In this document: one piece after another, positions 1 to 5,777 of the stretch
Layout: each line of letters starts with the position of its first letter
Position numbering within the stretch: the stretch's first letter is position 1
Origin: Thermoplasmata archaeon
GTDB lineage: Archaea; Thermoplasmatota; Thermoplasmata; Sysuiplasmatales; Sysuiplasmataceae
Direction: 5' to 3'
Assembly: GCA_021811925.1 (NCBI GenBank)
Contig: JAKAPY010000085.1
Location: forward strand, 1 to 7,198
DNA length: 7,198 nucleotides
The notes under the pieces: generated by a model
Databases searched by the model: none
What the model was told of the DNA's origin: nothing
The model's input: the letters and a program-made list of their open reading frames with translations, nothing else
Position numbers and translations under genes: made by a program

Positions 1-139
1 CGGAGAAGACAGCGAAGTTTACTATCTTAGGGTTTGCCGATTTCTTCATGAGGTGTGTTTCAGGTTTTGCGCGTTGTAGGTTTTTGCGTTGCTGCATATC
101 ACTTCTCTTGAGTTTCTTAGATTTAGCGGATTCAGACAC
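1..139 (-). CDS. Unrecognised protein, N-terminal part (cut by left edge)
   Basis: On the minus strand a frame opens at GTG (137-139) and reads without a stop to the window edge, giving 46 residues that begin VSESAKSKKLKRSDMQQRKN and continue to NPKIVNFAVFS. An in-frame TAA lies four codons upstream, so the GTG is the first possible start. A later in-frame ATG at residue 15 is the alternative. The visible part is strongly basic (many K and R) and has no signal peptide or membrane segment. A TATA-like TTTACAAA lies about 29 bases upstream, the spacing of a leaderless archaeal promoter. I do not recognise the family, and 46 open codons alone are weak proof of coding. A DNA- or RNA-binding role would be a guess from charge only. 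Confidence 0.42.
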   Translation of the reverse strand, partial: MSESAKSKKLKRSDMQQRKNLQRAKPETHLMKKSANPKIVNFAVFS

Positions 140-164
140 TTTATCACTTTAGTATCTATTGTAC

Positions 165-172
165 TTTGTAAA
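165..172 (-). promoter_or_regulatory. TATA-like box for the left-edge gene
   Basis: Read on the minus strand, this is TTTACAAA inside an A/T-rich block (about 160-183). Its centre lies about 29 bases before the GTG at 139, which fits a leaderless transcript. The match to the archaeal TATA consensus is moderate, and another A/T-rich stretch (TTAAATTTTAA) lies just upstream of it. Confidence 0.35.
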
Positions 173-173
173 G

Positions 174-407
174 TTAAAATTTAAGACGGTTTGTGCGTGC
201 GTGTGCACAGCCCCCCGGCGTCACTTCCACCCTCCTGACCTCGGAGAGTTCGGAGAGAAGCCTCTCCATTTGCTCCATCGTCTTCTCCTCCGCTCTCCAG
301 TTCCTCTGAAGCAATTCATACTGCTCGAGAAGACGCCTGTGCTGCCCCCTGTTCAGCGTTACCGTCGCATCGTATGATTCGAGAAACCTGATTGAGCGAT
401 TGTTCAA
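174..407 (-). CDS. Small coiled-coil protein of unknown function (possibly a remnant)
   Basis: This is a 77-residue frame starting at TTG (405-407), with a stop two codons upstream. Residues about 19-60 are rich in leucine, glutamate and arginine with heptad-like spacing (RRLLEQYELLQRNWRAEE, then MEQMERLLSELSEV), which suggests an amphipathic helix or coiled coil. The C-terminal 15 residues (GGCAHARTNRLKF region) look non-conserved. A good TATA box (GTATATAC, 443-450) lies upstream. However, the leaderless start it predicts is the ATG at 415-417, which is in a different frame and stops after 33 codons. The gene may therefore start weakly at TTG 407, or it may be a decayed gene with a frameshift near 380-390. 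I do not recognise a family. The helix-like composition, promoter and orientation are the only support. Confidence 0.42.
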   Translation of the reverse strand: MNNRSIRFLESYDATVTLNRGQHRRLLEQYELLQRNWRAEEKTMEQMERLLSELSEVRRVEVTPGGCAHARTNRLKF

Positions 408-442
408 AGGCTATCATTCAATGGTGTAATACGTTCCCAGTT

Positions 443-450
443 GTATATAC
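443..450 (-). promoter_or_regulatory. Palindromic TATA box GTATATAC
   Basis: GTATATAC is its own reverse complement. On the minus strand its centre is about 29 bases before an ATG at 417 and about 40 before the TTG at 407. It probably drives the small coiled-coil ORF. On the plus strand no gene begins at the matching distance. Confidence 0.45.
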
Positions 451-512
451 CAGATAAGAATCTTTCACATGTACACAGATTCACGCTTACTTGCCAAAAA
501 GCCGAACTGCCA

Positions 513-529
513 CAAAAACTCTTTATTTA
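513..529 (+). promoter_or_regulatory. BRE/TATA promoter of the zinc-ribbon/ABC operon
   Basis: The purine-rich stretch CAAAAACT (513-520) resembles a BRE and is followed by the TATA-like CTTTATTTA (521-529). The TATA centre is about 28 bases before the ATG at 554, so transcription should start at or next to the start codon. There is no ribosome site ahead of that ATG, as expected for a leaderless archaeal mRNA. Confidence 0.6.
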
Positions 530-553
530 GCAGTCAGTTGGGGTACGATTTAG

Positions 554-829
554 ATGGTAAAGTATCTTGAATGTCCAAACTGCGGCTTTGTTTTCAAGGC
601 TCCAGTGATGGACCTGAAATTCACCAAGCTGGGAGTGACCTTTCCCGGTACAGGTATTGTAAGGTGCCCGGAGTGCAAGCAGGAAAAGAGAAGGAAACAC
701 TATGCGGTCGTACCGGAATCGGACCTGGCGAAGAATGCCACTTCAAAGGCAAACGACGGAACTGCGCAGACGAAGCCTGCGGCTGAATCCGATCTTATCG
801 AGGAATCAAGATTCGAGGATGAGAATTGA
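554..829 (+). CDS. Small zinc-ribbon protein, first gene of the ABC operon
   Basis: A 91-residue protein. Residues 1-42 form a probable zinc ribbon: C7-P-N-C10 at the start and C38-P-E-C41 about 27 residues later, giving four cysteine ligands in two CPxC knuckles. They are followed by a basic patch (KQEKRRKH, about 42-49). Residues about 55-91 are polar, alanine- and acid-rich, probably disordered, and end in EESRFEDEN. There is no membrane segment, so it should be cytosolic. Its TGA (827-829) overlaps the TTG start of the ATPase gene by four bases (TTGA), indicating co-transcription and translational coupling. Small zinc ribbons can bind nucleic acid or proteins, and a regulatory or accessory role for the transporter is only inferred from the operon. 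The ATG start is supported by the TATA box about 28 bases upstream. It belongs to no named family that I can identify. Confidence 0.82.
   Translation: MVKYLECPNCGFVFKAPVMDLKFTKLGVTFPGTGIVRCPECKQEKRRKHYAVVPESDLAKNATSKANDGTAQTKPAAESDLIEESRFEDEN
815..823 (+). promoter_or_regulatory. Ribosome site deciding the TTG start of the ATPase
   Basis: GAGGATGAG lies inside the end of the zinc-ribbon gene, with the GAGG core seven bases before the TTG at 826. It supports the unusual TTG start. The frame has a TGA at 820-822, so no earlier start is possible, and the next ATG would remove the first beta-strand of the ATPase. Confidence 0.6.
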
Positions 830-1761
830 TAGAAATTTCAGACCTTACCAGAGTCTACGGGAAAACTGTCGGTGTTGAGGACATGACACTGGAAATAAGG
901 GATTCAGAGATCTTTGCGCTCCTGGGTCCCAACGGTGCCGGCAAGACAACGACGCTAAGGCTCATGACGGGGATGGTCGCCCCGACCAGCGGTTATGTGT
1001 CAATTGACGGGTTGCGAACCGATGACGCCAGGAGCCTGAAGAACATTCACATGAAAGTCGGTGTCCTTCCAGAGGTTCCGGGCCATTATGAAAATCTCTC
1101 AGCATACAGGAACCTCCAGTTCTACGGGAGGATGTACAGTATGGATGAAGGCAGAATAGATTCCAGGGCCAGGGAACTGATGCAGGAATTCGAGCTGTGG
1201 GACAAGAAAGATGACGCTGTGGCAACTTATTCAAAGGGAATGAAACAAAAACTTGCCATTATCAGGTCGGTGATGCACGATCCAAAGTATGTATTCCTCG
1301 ACGAGCCGCTTTCCGGACTGGATCCGGAAGCTTCCAAGTTTGTCAAGGACTACCTGCGCACGCTTAAGAAGGACGGGAAGACCGTAATCCTCTCCACACA
1401 TGATCTTGATGACGCAGACAAGCTCAGCGACAGGGTTGCTGTCATGAGAAACCGCCTCCTGGCAGTCAATTCGCCAGGGGCCCTCAAGGCACAGGCTTTC
1501 AAGAGGACAGTGGTGTTTCATCTTGAAAAAATTGATGGGCTTGACCTGGACGAAATGAACAGGATGCCTTTTGTCAAGTCTGCAAGGATTTCCAGGGAGT
1601 CGCTGGTTATGGAGGTTGATTCCCCTGAGGACAATGATCCGGACATTACCGCGTACCTCGTGCAGAAGGGATTCAGGGTCCAGTTCATCGGGGAAATAAG
1701 ACACTCACTGGAAGATGTCTATCTTTCCATCTTAGAAAAATCCAAGGAGAGAAAACTGTGA
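826..1761 (+). CDS. ABC transporter ATP-binding subunit (ABC-2/NatA-like)
   Basis: A 311-residue nucleotide-binding subunit that hydrolyses ATP to drive the ABC-2 permease encoded next. Visible motifs are Walker A GPNGAGKTT (34-42), a Q-loop-region segment VGVLPE (78-83), a degenerate signature YSKGMKQKL (135-143) in place of LSGGQ, Walker B YVFLDEPLSGLDPEA (155-169) with catalytic E160 and the D-loop, and H-loop STHDLDD with H192. Glutamate replaces the usual Q-loop glutamine and the signature reads SKGMKQ; both variants are common in the NatA/CcmA-like ABC-2 class. Residues about 215-311 form a C-terminal extension typical of this class. The protein is cytosolic and acts at the inner face of the membrane. 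The TTG start is forced by a stop two codons upstream and backed by a GAGG site. The 3' end overlaps the permease GTG by four bases. The substrate cannot be told from the sequence. Confidence 0.95.
   Translation: MIEISDLTRVYGKTVGVEDMTLEIRDSEIFALLGPNGAGKTTTLRLMTGMVAPTSGYVSIDGLRTDDARSLKNIHMKVGVLPEVPGHYENLSAYRNLQFYGRMYSMDEGRIDSRARELMQEFELWDKKDDAVATYSKGMKQKLAIIRSVMHDPKYVFLDEPLSGLDPEASKFVKDYLRTLKKDGKTVILSTHDLDDADKLSDRVAVMRNRLLAVNSPGALKAQAFKRTVVFHLEKIDGLDLDEMNRMPFVKSARISRESLVMEVDSPEDNDPDITAYLVQKGFRVQFIGEIRHSLEDVYLSILEKSKERKL
1744..1751 (+). promoter_or_regulatory. Ribosome site for the permease
   Basis: AAGGAGAG lies in the last codons of the ATPase gene, with the GGAG core eight bases before the GTG at 1758. 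It supports a GTG start in the GTGA stop/start overlap. Confidence 0.6.
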
Positions 1762-2483
1762 ACTTTGCCATTGTGAGAGAACTCATGAAAAAGGATTTTC
1801 AGGATGTGAGGAAAAACGGTTACGTGTTTTATTCGCTGCTTCTGCTGCCCATAATGATTGTGCTTATAACTGTGCTCGAAACGGTCACCGTGGCGGAAGC
1901 AGTCAAGAGTAGATCTGCGTCGCTGGTGTTAGTTTTTTCCTCAATAATGGTTTTGATTCCTGCCATCATAACGTCGCTCATCGGCTCCACAAGCGTAATA
2001 CTCGAGAAGAACAACCACAGTCTTGAACCCCTCCTTGCAACCCCTATAACCGACTCAGAACTGTTCGCAGGGAAGGCCCTCACTCCCCTTACAATAGGAG
2101 TCCTTCTGGCCTGGTTTGCATTCACACTCTATATGGTCATAGTGGACGCATTGACGTACGGCCTTCTCGGACACTTTGAATTCCCTACAGAGATTTCACT
2201 GATACAGATGTTTTTCCTGATTCCGGTAATCGGGCTCCTGGGGACTTTCTCAACCCTCTTTGTTTCTTCAAAGATGAAGGATGTAAGGGGTGCACAGCAG
2301 GTATCCTCGTTAGTGGTTCTTCCGCTGCTTCTGCTCACGTTCCTGCCCATTGTGGCATCCGGCTCAAGCCTCATAATCAATGTCATCTTTGGCTTCGTGT
2401 TCCTGGCGGTGTCAATAGCACTTTACTTTGCCTGCGTCAAGGTGTTCCGCCGTGAGACTATCCTGATTTCATGGGGTAAGTAA
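1758..2483 (+). CDS. ABC-2 type transporter permease
   Basis: A 241-residue integral membrane protein that forms the transport path for the upstream ATPase. About six hydrophobic helices are visible, near residues 22-41, 55-80, 107-129, 148-170, 183-203 and 206-228. After helix 2 comes LEKNNHSLEPLLATPITDSE, the cytoplasmic coupling segment that in ABC-2/NatB-like permeases usually reads E(K/R)xxxTLExLLATP. The short amphipathic N-terminus (MNFAIVRELMKKDFQDVRKN) is the usual interface helix, and such permeases normally pair as a dimer with two ATPases. The GTG start overlaps the ATPase TGA (GTGA) and has an AAGGAGAG site upstream. The protein is close to the short end of the family (about 240-400 residues), with no large extracytoplasmic domain. 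The substrate is unknown; the class includes drug, lipid, sodium and polysaccharide exporters. Confidence 0.92.
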   Translation: MNFAIVRELMKKDFQDVRKNGYVFYSLLLLPIMIVLITVLETVTVAEAVKSRSASLVLVFSSIMVLIPAIITSLIGSTSVILEKNNHSLEPLLATPITDSELFAGKALTPLTIGVLLAWFAFTLYMVIVDALTYGLLGHFEFPTEISLIQMFFLIPVIGLLGTFSTLFVSSKMKDVRGAQQVSSLVVLPLLLLTFLPIVASGSSLIINVIFGFVFLAVSIALYFACVKVFRRETILISWGK

Positions 2484-2496
2484 TTTAATAAGCAAT

Positions 2497-2525
2497 GGGT
2501 TATTTATTGCAAAACCCTTATTTTT
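2497..2525 (+). terminator. Hairpin plus T-run ending the ABC operon
   Basis: GGGTT (2497-2501) pairs with AACCC (2513-2517) across an 11-base loop, followed directly by TTATTTTT (2518-2525). It starts 13 bases after the permease stop. A second T6 run lies at 2539-2544. Archaeal termination mostly needs the T-run, so the hairpin may be incidental. Confidence 0.5.
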
Positions 2526-2996
2526 CGTAACTGTTCAGTTTTTTGGCAAGGCAGGATGAGGAATCCCTGCAATGAACAGGTCACCGACGCACGTCCTGTC
2601 ACCCCCCTGCCGGAGTGCCGCGTACAGTCTGTCTTCAGGCCAGGATTTGAATGAAAAGGCGCTATCCAGGCCGTCTGTGGTGGGTCAATGGATGATCCAA
2701 CTGTGCTCCATCACAGGAATAAAGATGGAAGCAGGCAACTGTCAGGTTTCCCAAGACCGGTGCGAACTCCACGTCAGCAGGGGGAACGGGGCACTTATGG
2801 CCGCGGCAGTCCAGGAGCCTGTCACGCATCACAAAGCCTGATTGTTACTGCAAGAATCGAAGAATAAAGGCTCAGGGTGATAGAAACTGACACAGGCAGG
2901 GAGGAAATCCCGGCATTCCTTATCCTTGCTGACCAGCGTCAATGTCCGCTGCTTCCGGCATCATCATGGACCAAATGTGGAAACCAGTTGCTAACA
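2526..2996. other. Gene-poor stretch left of the insertion sequence
   Basis: About 470 bases without a convincing intact gene. A T6 run (2539-2544) and an imperfect hairpin (GCAGGAT, 2551-2557, against ATCCCTGC, 2563-2570, with one bulged base) lie at its left. A plus frame at 2572-2841 has no domain, promoter or plausible composition. On the minus strand, a frame from ATG 2829 reads LLDCRGHKCPVP (2782-2817), which resembles the TusA/SirA sulfur-carrier motif. The rest of the family is not evident, and a TAG ends the frame about 45 codons past the motif. Before the insertion sequence arrived, this was probably the upstream region of the surface-protein gene now at 4590. Confidence 0.45.
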
Positions 2997-3002
2997 TTTA
3001 AA
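2997..3002. repeat. Left copy of the target duplication (TTTAAA)
   Basis: TTTAAA directly abuts the left inverted repeat and recurs at 4559-4564 just outside the right repeat. Six bases fits the 5-6 base duplications known for IS1634-type elements. The hexamer is palindromic, so it could instead be read as the outermost part of longer inverted repeats. Confidence 0.7.
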
Positions 3003-3028
3003 CCTTAACTCACGTTTTTAGGGAATAA
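3003..3028 (+). repeat. Left terminal inverted repeat of the insertion sequence
   Basis: The 26 bases begin CCTTAACTC and end TTTTTAGGGAATAA. They match the reverse complement of 4533-4558 at 25 of 26 positions; the left end has A where the right end has C at repeat position 10. The repeat contains a T5 run (3015-3019) that points into the element. Confidence 0.9.
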
Positions 3029-3093
3029 CAGTGAATGCAGCGGATATTGCGCCGACGCTCAATTTGTATTCAGAACTGACACAGATGTGGTCC

Positions 3094-3108
3094 AAAAAGA
3101 TTCAAATA
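3094..3108 (+). promoter_or_regulatory. Possible promoter of the transposase
   Basis: The purine stretch AAAAAGA is followed by the A/T-rich TTCAAATA (3101-3108). Its centre is about 27 bases before the ATG at 3132, the spacing of a leaderless archaeal promoter. The TATA match is only fair. Confidence 0.35.
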
Positions 3109-3131
3109 GTTGTATTCCCTATGGGGACTAC

Positions 3132-4556
3132 ATGGAAAAGTGGGTAGCCGAGTGGCTCGCCGCGCAGAGGAAGAAGGGCATAAGACAGCTTGAGGTGAAG
3201 CGGTCCAACAATGCCTACTACGTCTACCGCTCTACCACGCACTGGGACAGGGAGTTGAAGAAGAGGAGGAAGACATCGAAATATGTGGGAAGGCTGGACA
3301 GGGAGAAGGGACTGGTGGGGAGCAGCAGGAAAGTGCTCTCCGCGATACACCCCAGGAGCGTCTTCAGATACGGCGACGCCATGCTGCTGCGCAGATCCAT
3401 GGAGGGCATCCTCCCGGTACTCAGGGAGGCATTCCCGGACATATGGCGTGAACTCTATGTCCTGTCGCTTGTGCGCATGACGGGGTATGTGCCGCTGAAG
3501 AGAGTAAGGGCGAGATGGGAGAAGCTCTACGACCCGCATTCCGTGGCGCCGCCGCTCGATCCGTCCCATCTCTCCGATGTGCTCAGAATTGCCGGCACCG
3601 ACAGGGACGGCCAGCGCAAGGTGTTTGATGCGCTGATGAAGGGGGAACAGTTCGCCTACGACCTTACCGCTGTATTCACCAGGTCGACAATGAACATCGC
3701 CGACCTCGGTCACAACAGGAACGGACTGCATGTGCCTCAGGTGAAGCTCATACTCCTCTCCTCGGTCAGTGAGCACATGCCGTCCATGGTCAGGGCGGTG
3801 CCGGGCAGCATAAGCGATGTATCCACATTGCTGAAATCGATTGAGGACACCGACCTGTCAGGCATCATACTCGTCATCGACAGGGGCATCTTCTCAGAGG
3901 AGAACATGGATGAGCTGATGGAAAGCGGCATACGCTTCATCATGCCCGCGAGAAGGAACAGCCTGCTCTACGGAAGGGTTGCGAGGAGGCCGACGGGCCA
4001 CCTCTTCTATCAGGACAGGCTCGTCAGATTCTCGAAGAGGAGGATTGGCCGCAGGTTCCTCTACTTCTATCAGGACAGCATACTCCGGACTGAGGAGGAG
4101 AAGACGCTCTACGGGATGCTGGACGAAGGAAAGCTGGACAGGGCGGAATTCGACGGGAGGGTGTGGAAGGCGGGCAGGATACTCATAATCTCCAACATGG
4201 ACACGGATGCGAAACACGTCTATGAGATGTACAAGGGGAGGGAGGAGGTGGAACAGCAGTTCGACACGTTCAAGAGCACCCTCCACTCCGACATAATGTA
4301 TCTGAGGGACGACGAGGCCGTGTTCGGCCACATGTTCGCCGCCTTCCTGTCGCTCTACGGCTACTGCACCATCCAGAACATGCTCAGGAGGGCGGCGCTC
4401 CTCGAGAAGGTGTCGCCGGCAGACCTGCTCGAGGAATTCTCATCCGTGTACGCCATAACGGACGGCGAGAGGATGCTCGTGACGGAGGTGCCCAAGAAGG
4501 CAAGGGAACTCGACGAGCAGCTGGGCACAAACTTATTCCCTAAAAACGGGAGTTAA
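3132..4556 (+). CDS. DDE transposase, IS4 superfamily (IS1634-like)
   Basis: The enzyme cuts and joins the element's ends. Counting from ATG 3132 (474 residues), the RNase-H-fold acidic residues are D177 in FAYDLTAVFTRS, D250 in IILVIDRGIF, and E374 in MYKGREEVEQQFDTFKS. The last segment fits the Y-x2-R-x3-E-x6-K signature exactly (Y367, R370, E374, K381). The usual inserted beta-strand domain of this superfamily lies between the second D and the E. The basic N-terminus (EVKRSNNAYYVYRSTTHW onward) probably binds the repeats. ATG 3132 is chosen because GGGG sits five bases upstream and a TATA-like box about 27 bases upstream. The frame is open further back to a GTG at 3087, which would add 15 residues. 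The last eight codons and the TAA lie inside the right inverted repeat. No frameshift or missing catalytic residue is seen. Confidence 0.93.
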   Translation: MEKWVAEWLAAQRKKGIRQLEVKRSNNAYYVYRSTTHWDRELKKRRKTSKYVGRLDREKGLVGSSRKVLSAIHPRSVFRYGDAMLLRRSMEGILPVLREAFPDIWRELYVLSLVRMTGYVPLKRVRARWEKLYDPHSVAPPLDPSHLSDVLRIAGTDRDGQRKVFDALMKGEQFAYDLTAVFTRSTMNIADLGHNRNGLHVPQVKLILLSSVSEHMPSMVRAVPGSISDVSTLLKSIEDTDLSGIILVIDRGIFSEENMDELMESGIRFIMPARRNSLLYGRVARRPTGHLFYQDRLVRFSKRRIGRRFLYFYQDSILRTEEEKTLYGMLDEGKLDRAEFDGRVWKAGRILIISNMDTDAKHVYEMYKGREEVEQQFDTFKSTLHSDIMYLRDDEAVFGHMFAAFLSLYGYCTIQNMLRRAALLEKVSPADLLEEFSSVYAITDGERMLVTEVPKKARELDEQLGTNLFPKNGS

Positions 4557-4558
4557 GG
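4533..4558 (-). repeat. Right terminal inverted repeat of the insertion sequence
   Basis: This is the reverse complement of the left repeat with one mismatch in 26. It also encodes the last residues of the transposase (NLFPKNGS and the stop), so the end sequence is constrained both as a transposase binding site and as code. A T5 run, read on the minus strand, again points into the element. Confidence 0.9.
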
Positions 4559-4564
4559 TTTAAA
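4559..4564. repeat. Right copy of the target duplication (TTTAAA)
   Basis: TTTAAA directly follows the right inverted repeat and equals the left copy at 2997-3002. Here it is continued by TA, which completes the likely TATA box of the next gene. Confidence 0.7.
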
Positions 4565-4566
4565 TA
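4559..4566 (+). promoter_or_regulatory. TATA box of the surface-protein gene, at the IS junction
   Basis: TTTAAATA is a near-ideal archaeal TATA box. Its centre is about 27 bases before the ATG at 4590, predicting a leaderless transcript. Its first six bases are the duplicated target of the insertion sequence. The sequence immediately upstream, where a BRE would sit, is now the purine-rich end of the right inverted repeat (GGGAGTTAAGG). Confidence 0.6.
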
Positions 4567-4589
4567 GGGTAATCGAGGACAGGACTATC

Positions 4590-5777
4590 ATGGGCTCCAA
4601 GATAAAGCTCGCTGCGATAGCATTCGCGGCCGTGCTTATTGTCGCCGGTGGTGCACTATACCTGTACCCAAGGCTCAGTAATCAATCTCCAAAACTGTCT
4701 GCCGGAACATCCTTTCTGTCATCCGGCACAATCGGAAACAGCGTCGGAGGCAACTGGCATCGTGAGTTTTACGTGAGCGCAGGTTCGCACAACCCGATAG
4801 GTTTCCTGAAGGCCTATTTTGGCCTCATTCAGCCAAATTACTCCAGTTCAGTCAGCAGTCTGCCCAGCAACGAAATGCAGTATCTCAGAGGCAACTCCCA
4901 GTTCTCGGTCATAGGATATGACAGACAGAGCACGGGTGCAAATATTGTGGGCGCCGCACTGTACCTGCCTGACGCCACGCTGGCTTCCGGCATATACGTC
5001 AATCTTACCGCAAAATTCCATAACAATGTCTCCGTCAAATTGTCCACAGGAAATATAAGTGGCAATCCATACACATTCGTCAATGTTACATATCACGGGA
5101 ACGTGACCGAAGGAATTTTCAGCCATGATGGCAATTATTTCCTCGCCTTTGTATACAAGGGCGCTACCGCGGTCTCAGAGAAGGGCCTCGTGAATATTAT
5201 GACCAAGGAGATTCAAGCTCTGGGCAACGGCAAGACTCTCTCTTATCCATCGTCACTTGTGTCTTCCTCCCAGGCAGGCACAGCGCTGGGTGTAGGCATC
5301 GATTCATCCGTCTATTTTGACGCCAACATAACAAAGATGAGTTCAGTCATGCATTCTCTCTCCGGCATTTCAGGCAACAGCAGCTTCGGTTCTGGATATG
5401 GTCCCGTCTCATCGCAGTATCTTGCCAACGTAACTGGCGCAGGCGTAACCGTGTTCGAAAATGCCAGCCATCATGAAATGGCAGTATCATCCTTCGTGAC
5501 GTTCAGGAACAGCACATACCCATCCTCCCTTTTCGAGCTCCTGAATCTCCGGTTGGGCAGTGACAAGAATTTCTCACCGACTTATCATGCGGGCACAGTG
5601 AACGGTAAGCAGTACTTCTTTGTCAGCGGCAACCTCAGCGCCAATTCATCCGTGAAGATATCGCTTCTGGTTTGCGATGACGGAAACTCGCTTATTGTTC
5701 AGGCTGTCCTTTCTCCGGTAGCGTTGACCTACGTCCAGATGGCCTCGCTGGCATCGGCCCAGATATCCGACCTCTGA
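4590..5777 (+). CDS. Membrane-anchored, sequon-rich surface protein of unknown function
   Basis: A 395-residue protein. A short basic N-terminus (MGSKIK) precedes a hydrophobic helix (about 7-26, LAAIAFAAVLIVAGGALYLY), which acts as a signal anchor or uncleaved signal peptide; the rest should lie outside the cell. The outer part is rich in Ser, Gly, Asn, Thr and Tyr, contains a single Cys (in LLVCDDGN), and has a repeated look of beta-strands separated by polar turns. I count 15 N-x-S/T sequons (such as NLT, NVS, NIT and NAS) spread over its length, which suggests heavy N-glycosylation. This is known of surface proteins in acidophilic, wall-less Thermoplasmata. There are no other transmembrane helices and no recognisable catalytic motif. 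The ATG is placed by the TATA box about 27 bases upstream, which overlaps the insertion junction. The gene stands alone between the insertion sequence and converging genes. Confidence 0.85.
   Translation: MGSKIKLAAIAFAAVLIVAGGALYLYPRLSNQSPKLSAGTSFLSSGTIGNSVGGNWHREFYVSAGSHNPIGFLKAYFGLIQPNYSSSVSSLPSNEMQYLRGNSQFSVIGYDRQSTGANIVGAALYLPDATLASGIYVNLTAKFHNNVSVKLSTGNISGNPYTFVNVTYHGNVTEGIFSHDGNYFLAFVYKGATAVSEKGLVNIMTKEIQALGNGKTLSYPSSLVSSSQAGTALGVGIDSSVYFDANITKMSSVMHSLSGISGNSSFGSGYGPVSSQYLANVTGAGVTVFENASHHEMAVSSFVTFRNSTYPSSLFELLNLRLGSDKNFSPTYHAGTVNGKQYFFVSGNLSANSSVKISLLVCDDGNSLIVQAVLSPVALTYVQMASLASAQISDL

Larger units (their letters stand above)
3003..4558 (+). mobile_element. Complete IS4-superfamily (IS1634-like) insertion sequence, about 1.56 kb
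   Basis: The element is 1556 bases long, bounded by 26-bp inverted repeats that differ at one position (base 10 of the repeat) and flanked by TTTAAA on both sides. It carries one intact transposase gene that fills most of its length. The size, the ends that begin with C, the six-base duplication and the YREK transposase signature together fit the IS1634 branch of the IS4 superfamily. The interior is visibly more G+C-rich than its neighbours, as expected of transferred DNA. The intact gene, clean duplication and nearly identical ends suggest a recent insertion and a possibly active element. A full-length comparison with other copies in the genome would confirm the exact ends. Confidence 0.88.

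Noticed and set aside
190..206. GTGCGTGCGTGTGCAC tract
   Set aside because: It is a short dinucleotide-like run, too short to be a repeat array and without an associated feature.
159..377. Plus-strand frame of 72 codons opposite the coiled-coil ORF
   Set aside because: Its composition is unlike a protein (runs of His, Pro and Cys), it has no domain or ribosome site, and it mirrors the more plausible minus-strand frame.
1837..2335. GCTGCTTCTGCT occurring twice in the permease gene
   Set aside because: It encodes leucine-rich membrane-helix segments; shared codons explain the repeat.
2572..2841. Plus-strand frame of 89 codons left of the insertion sequence
   Set aside because: No motif, promoter or ribosome site, and amino-acid use looks random. 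It is antisense to the possible TusA-like relic.
3102..4331. Long minus-strand frames inside the transposase gene (3102-3776 and 3894-4331)
   Set aside because: They are antisense to a G+C-rich gene with clear DDE and YREK motifs; long shadow frames are expected in such DNA and these show no domain.
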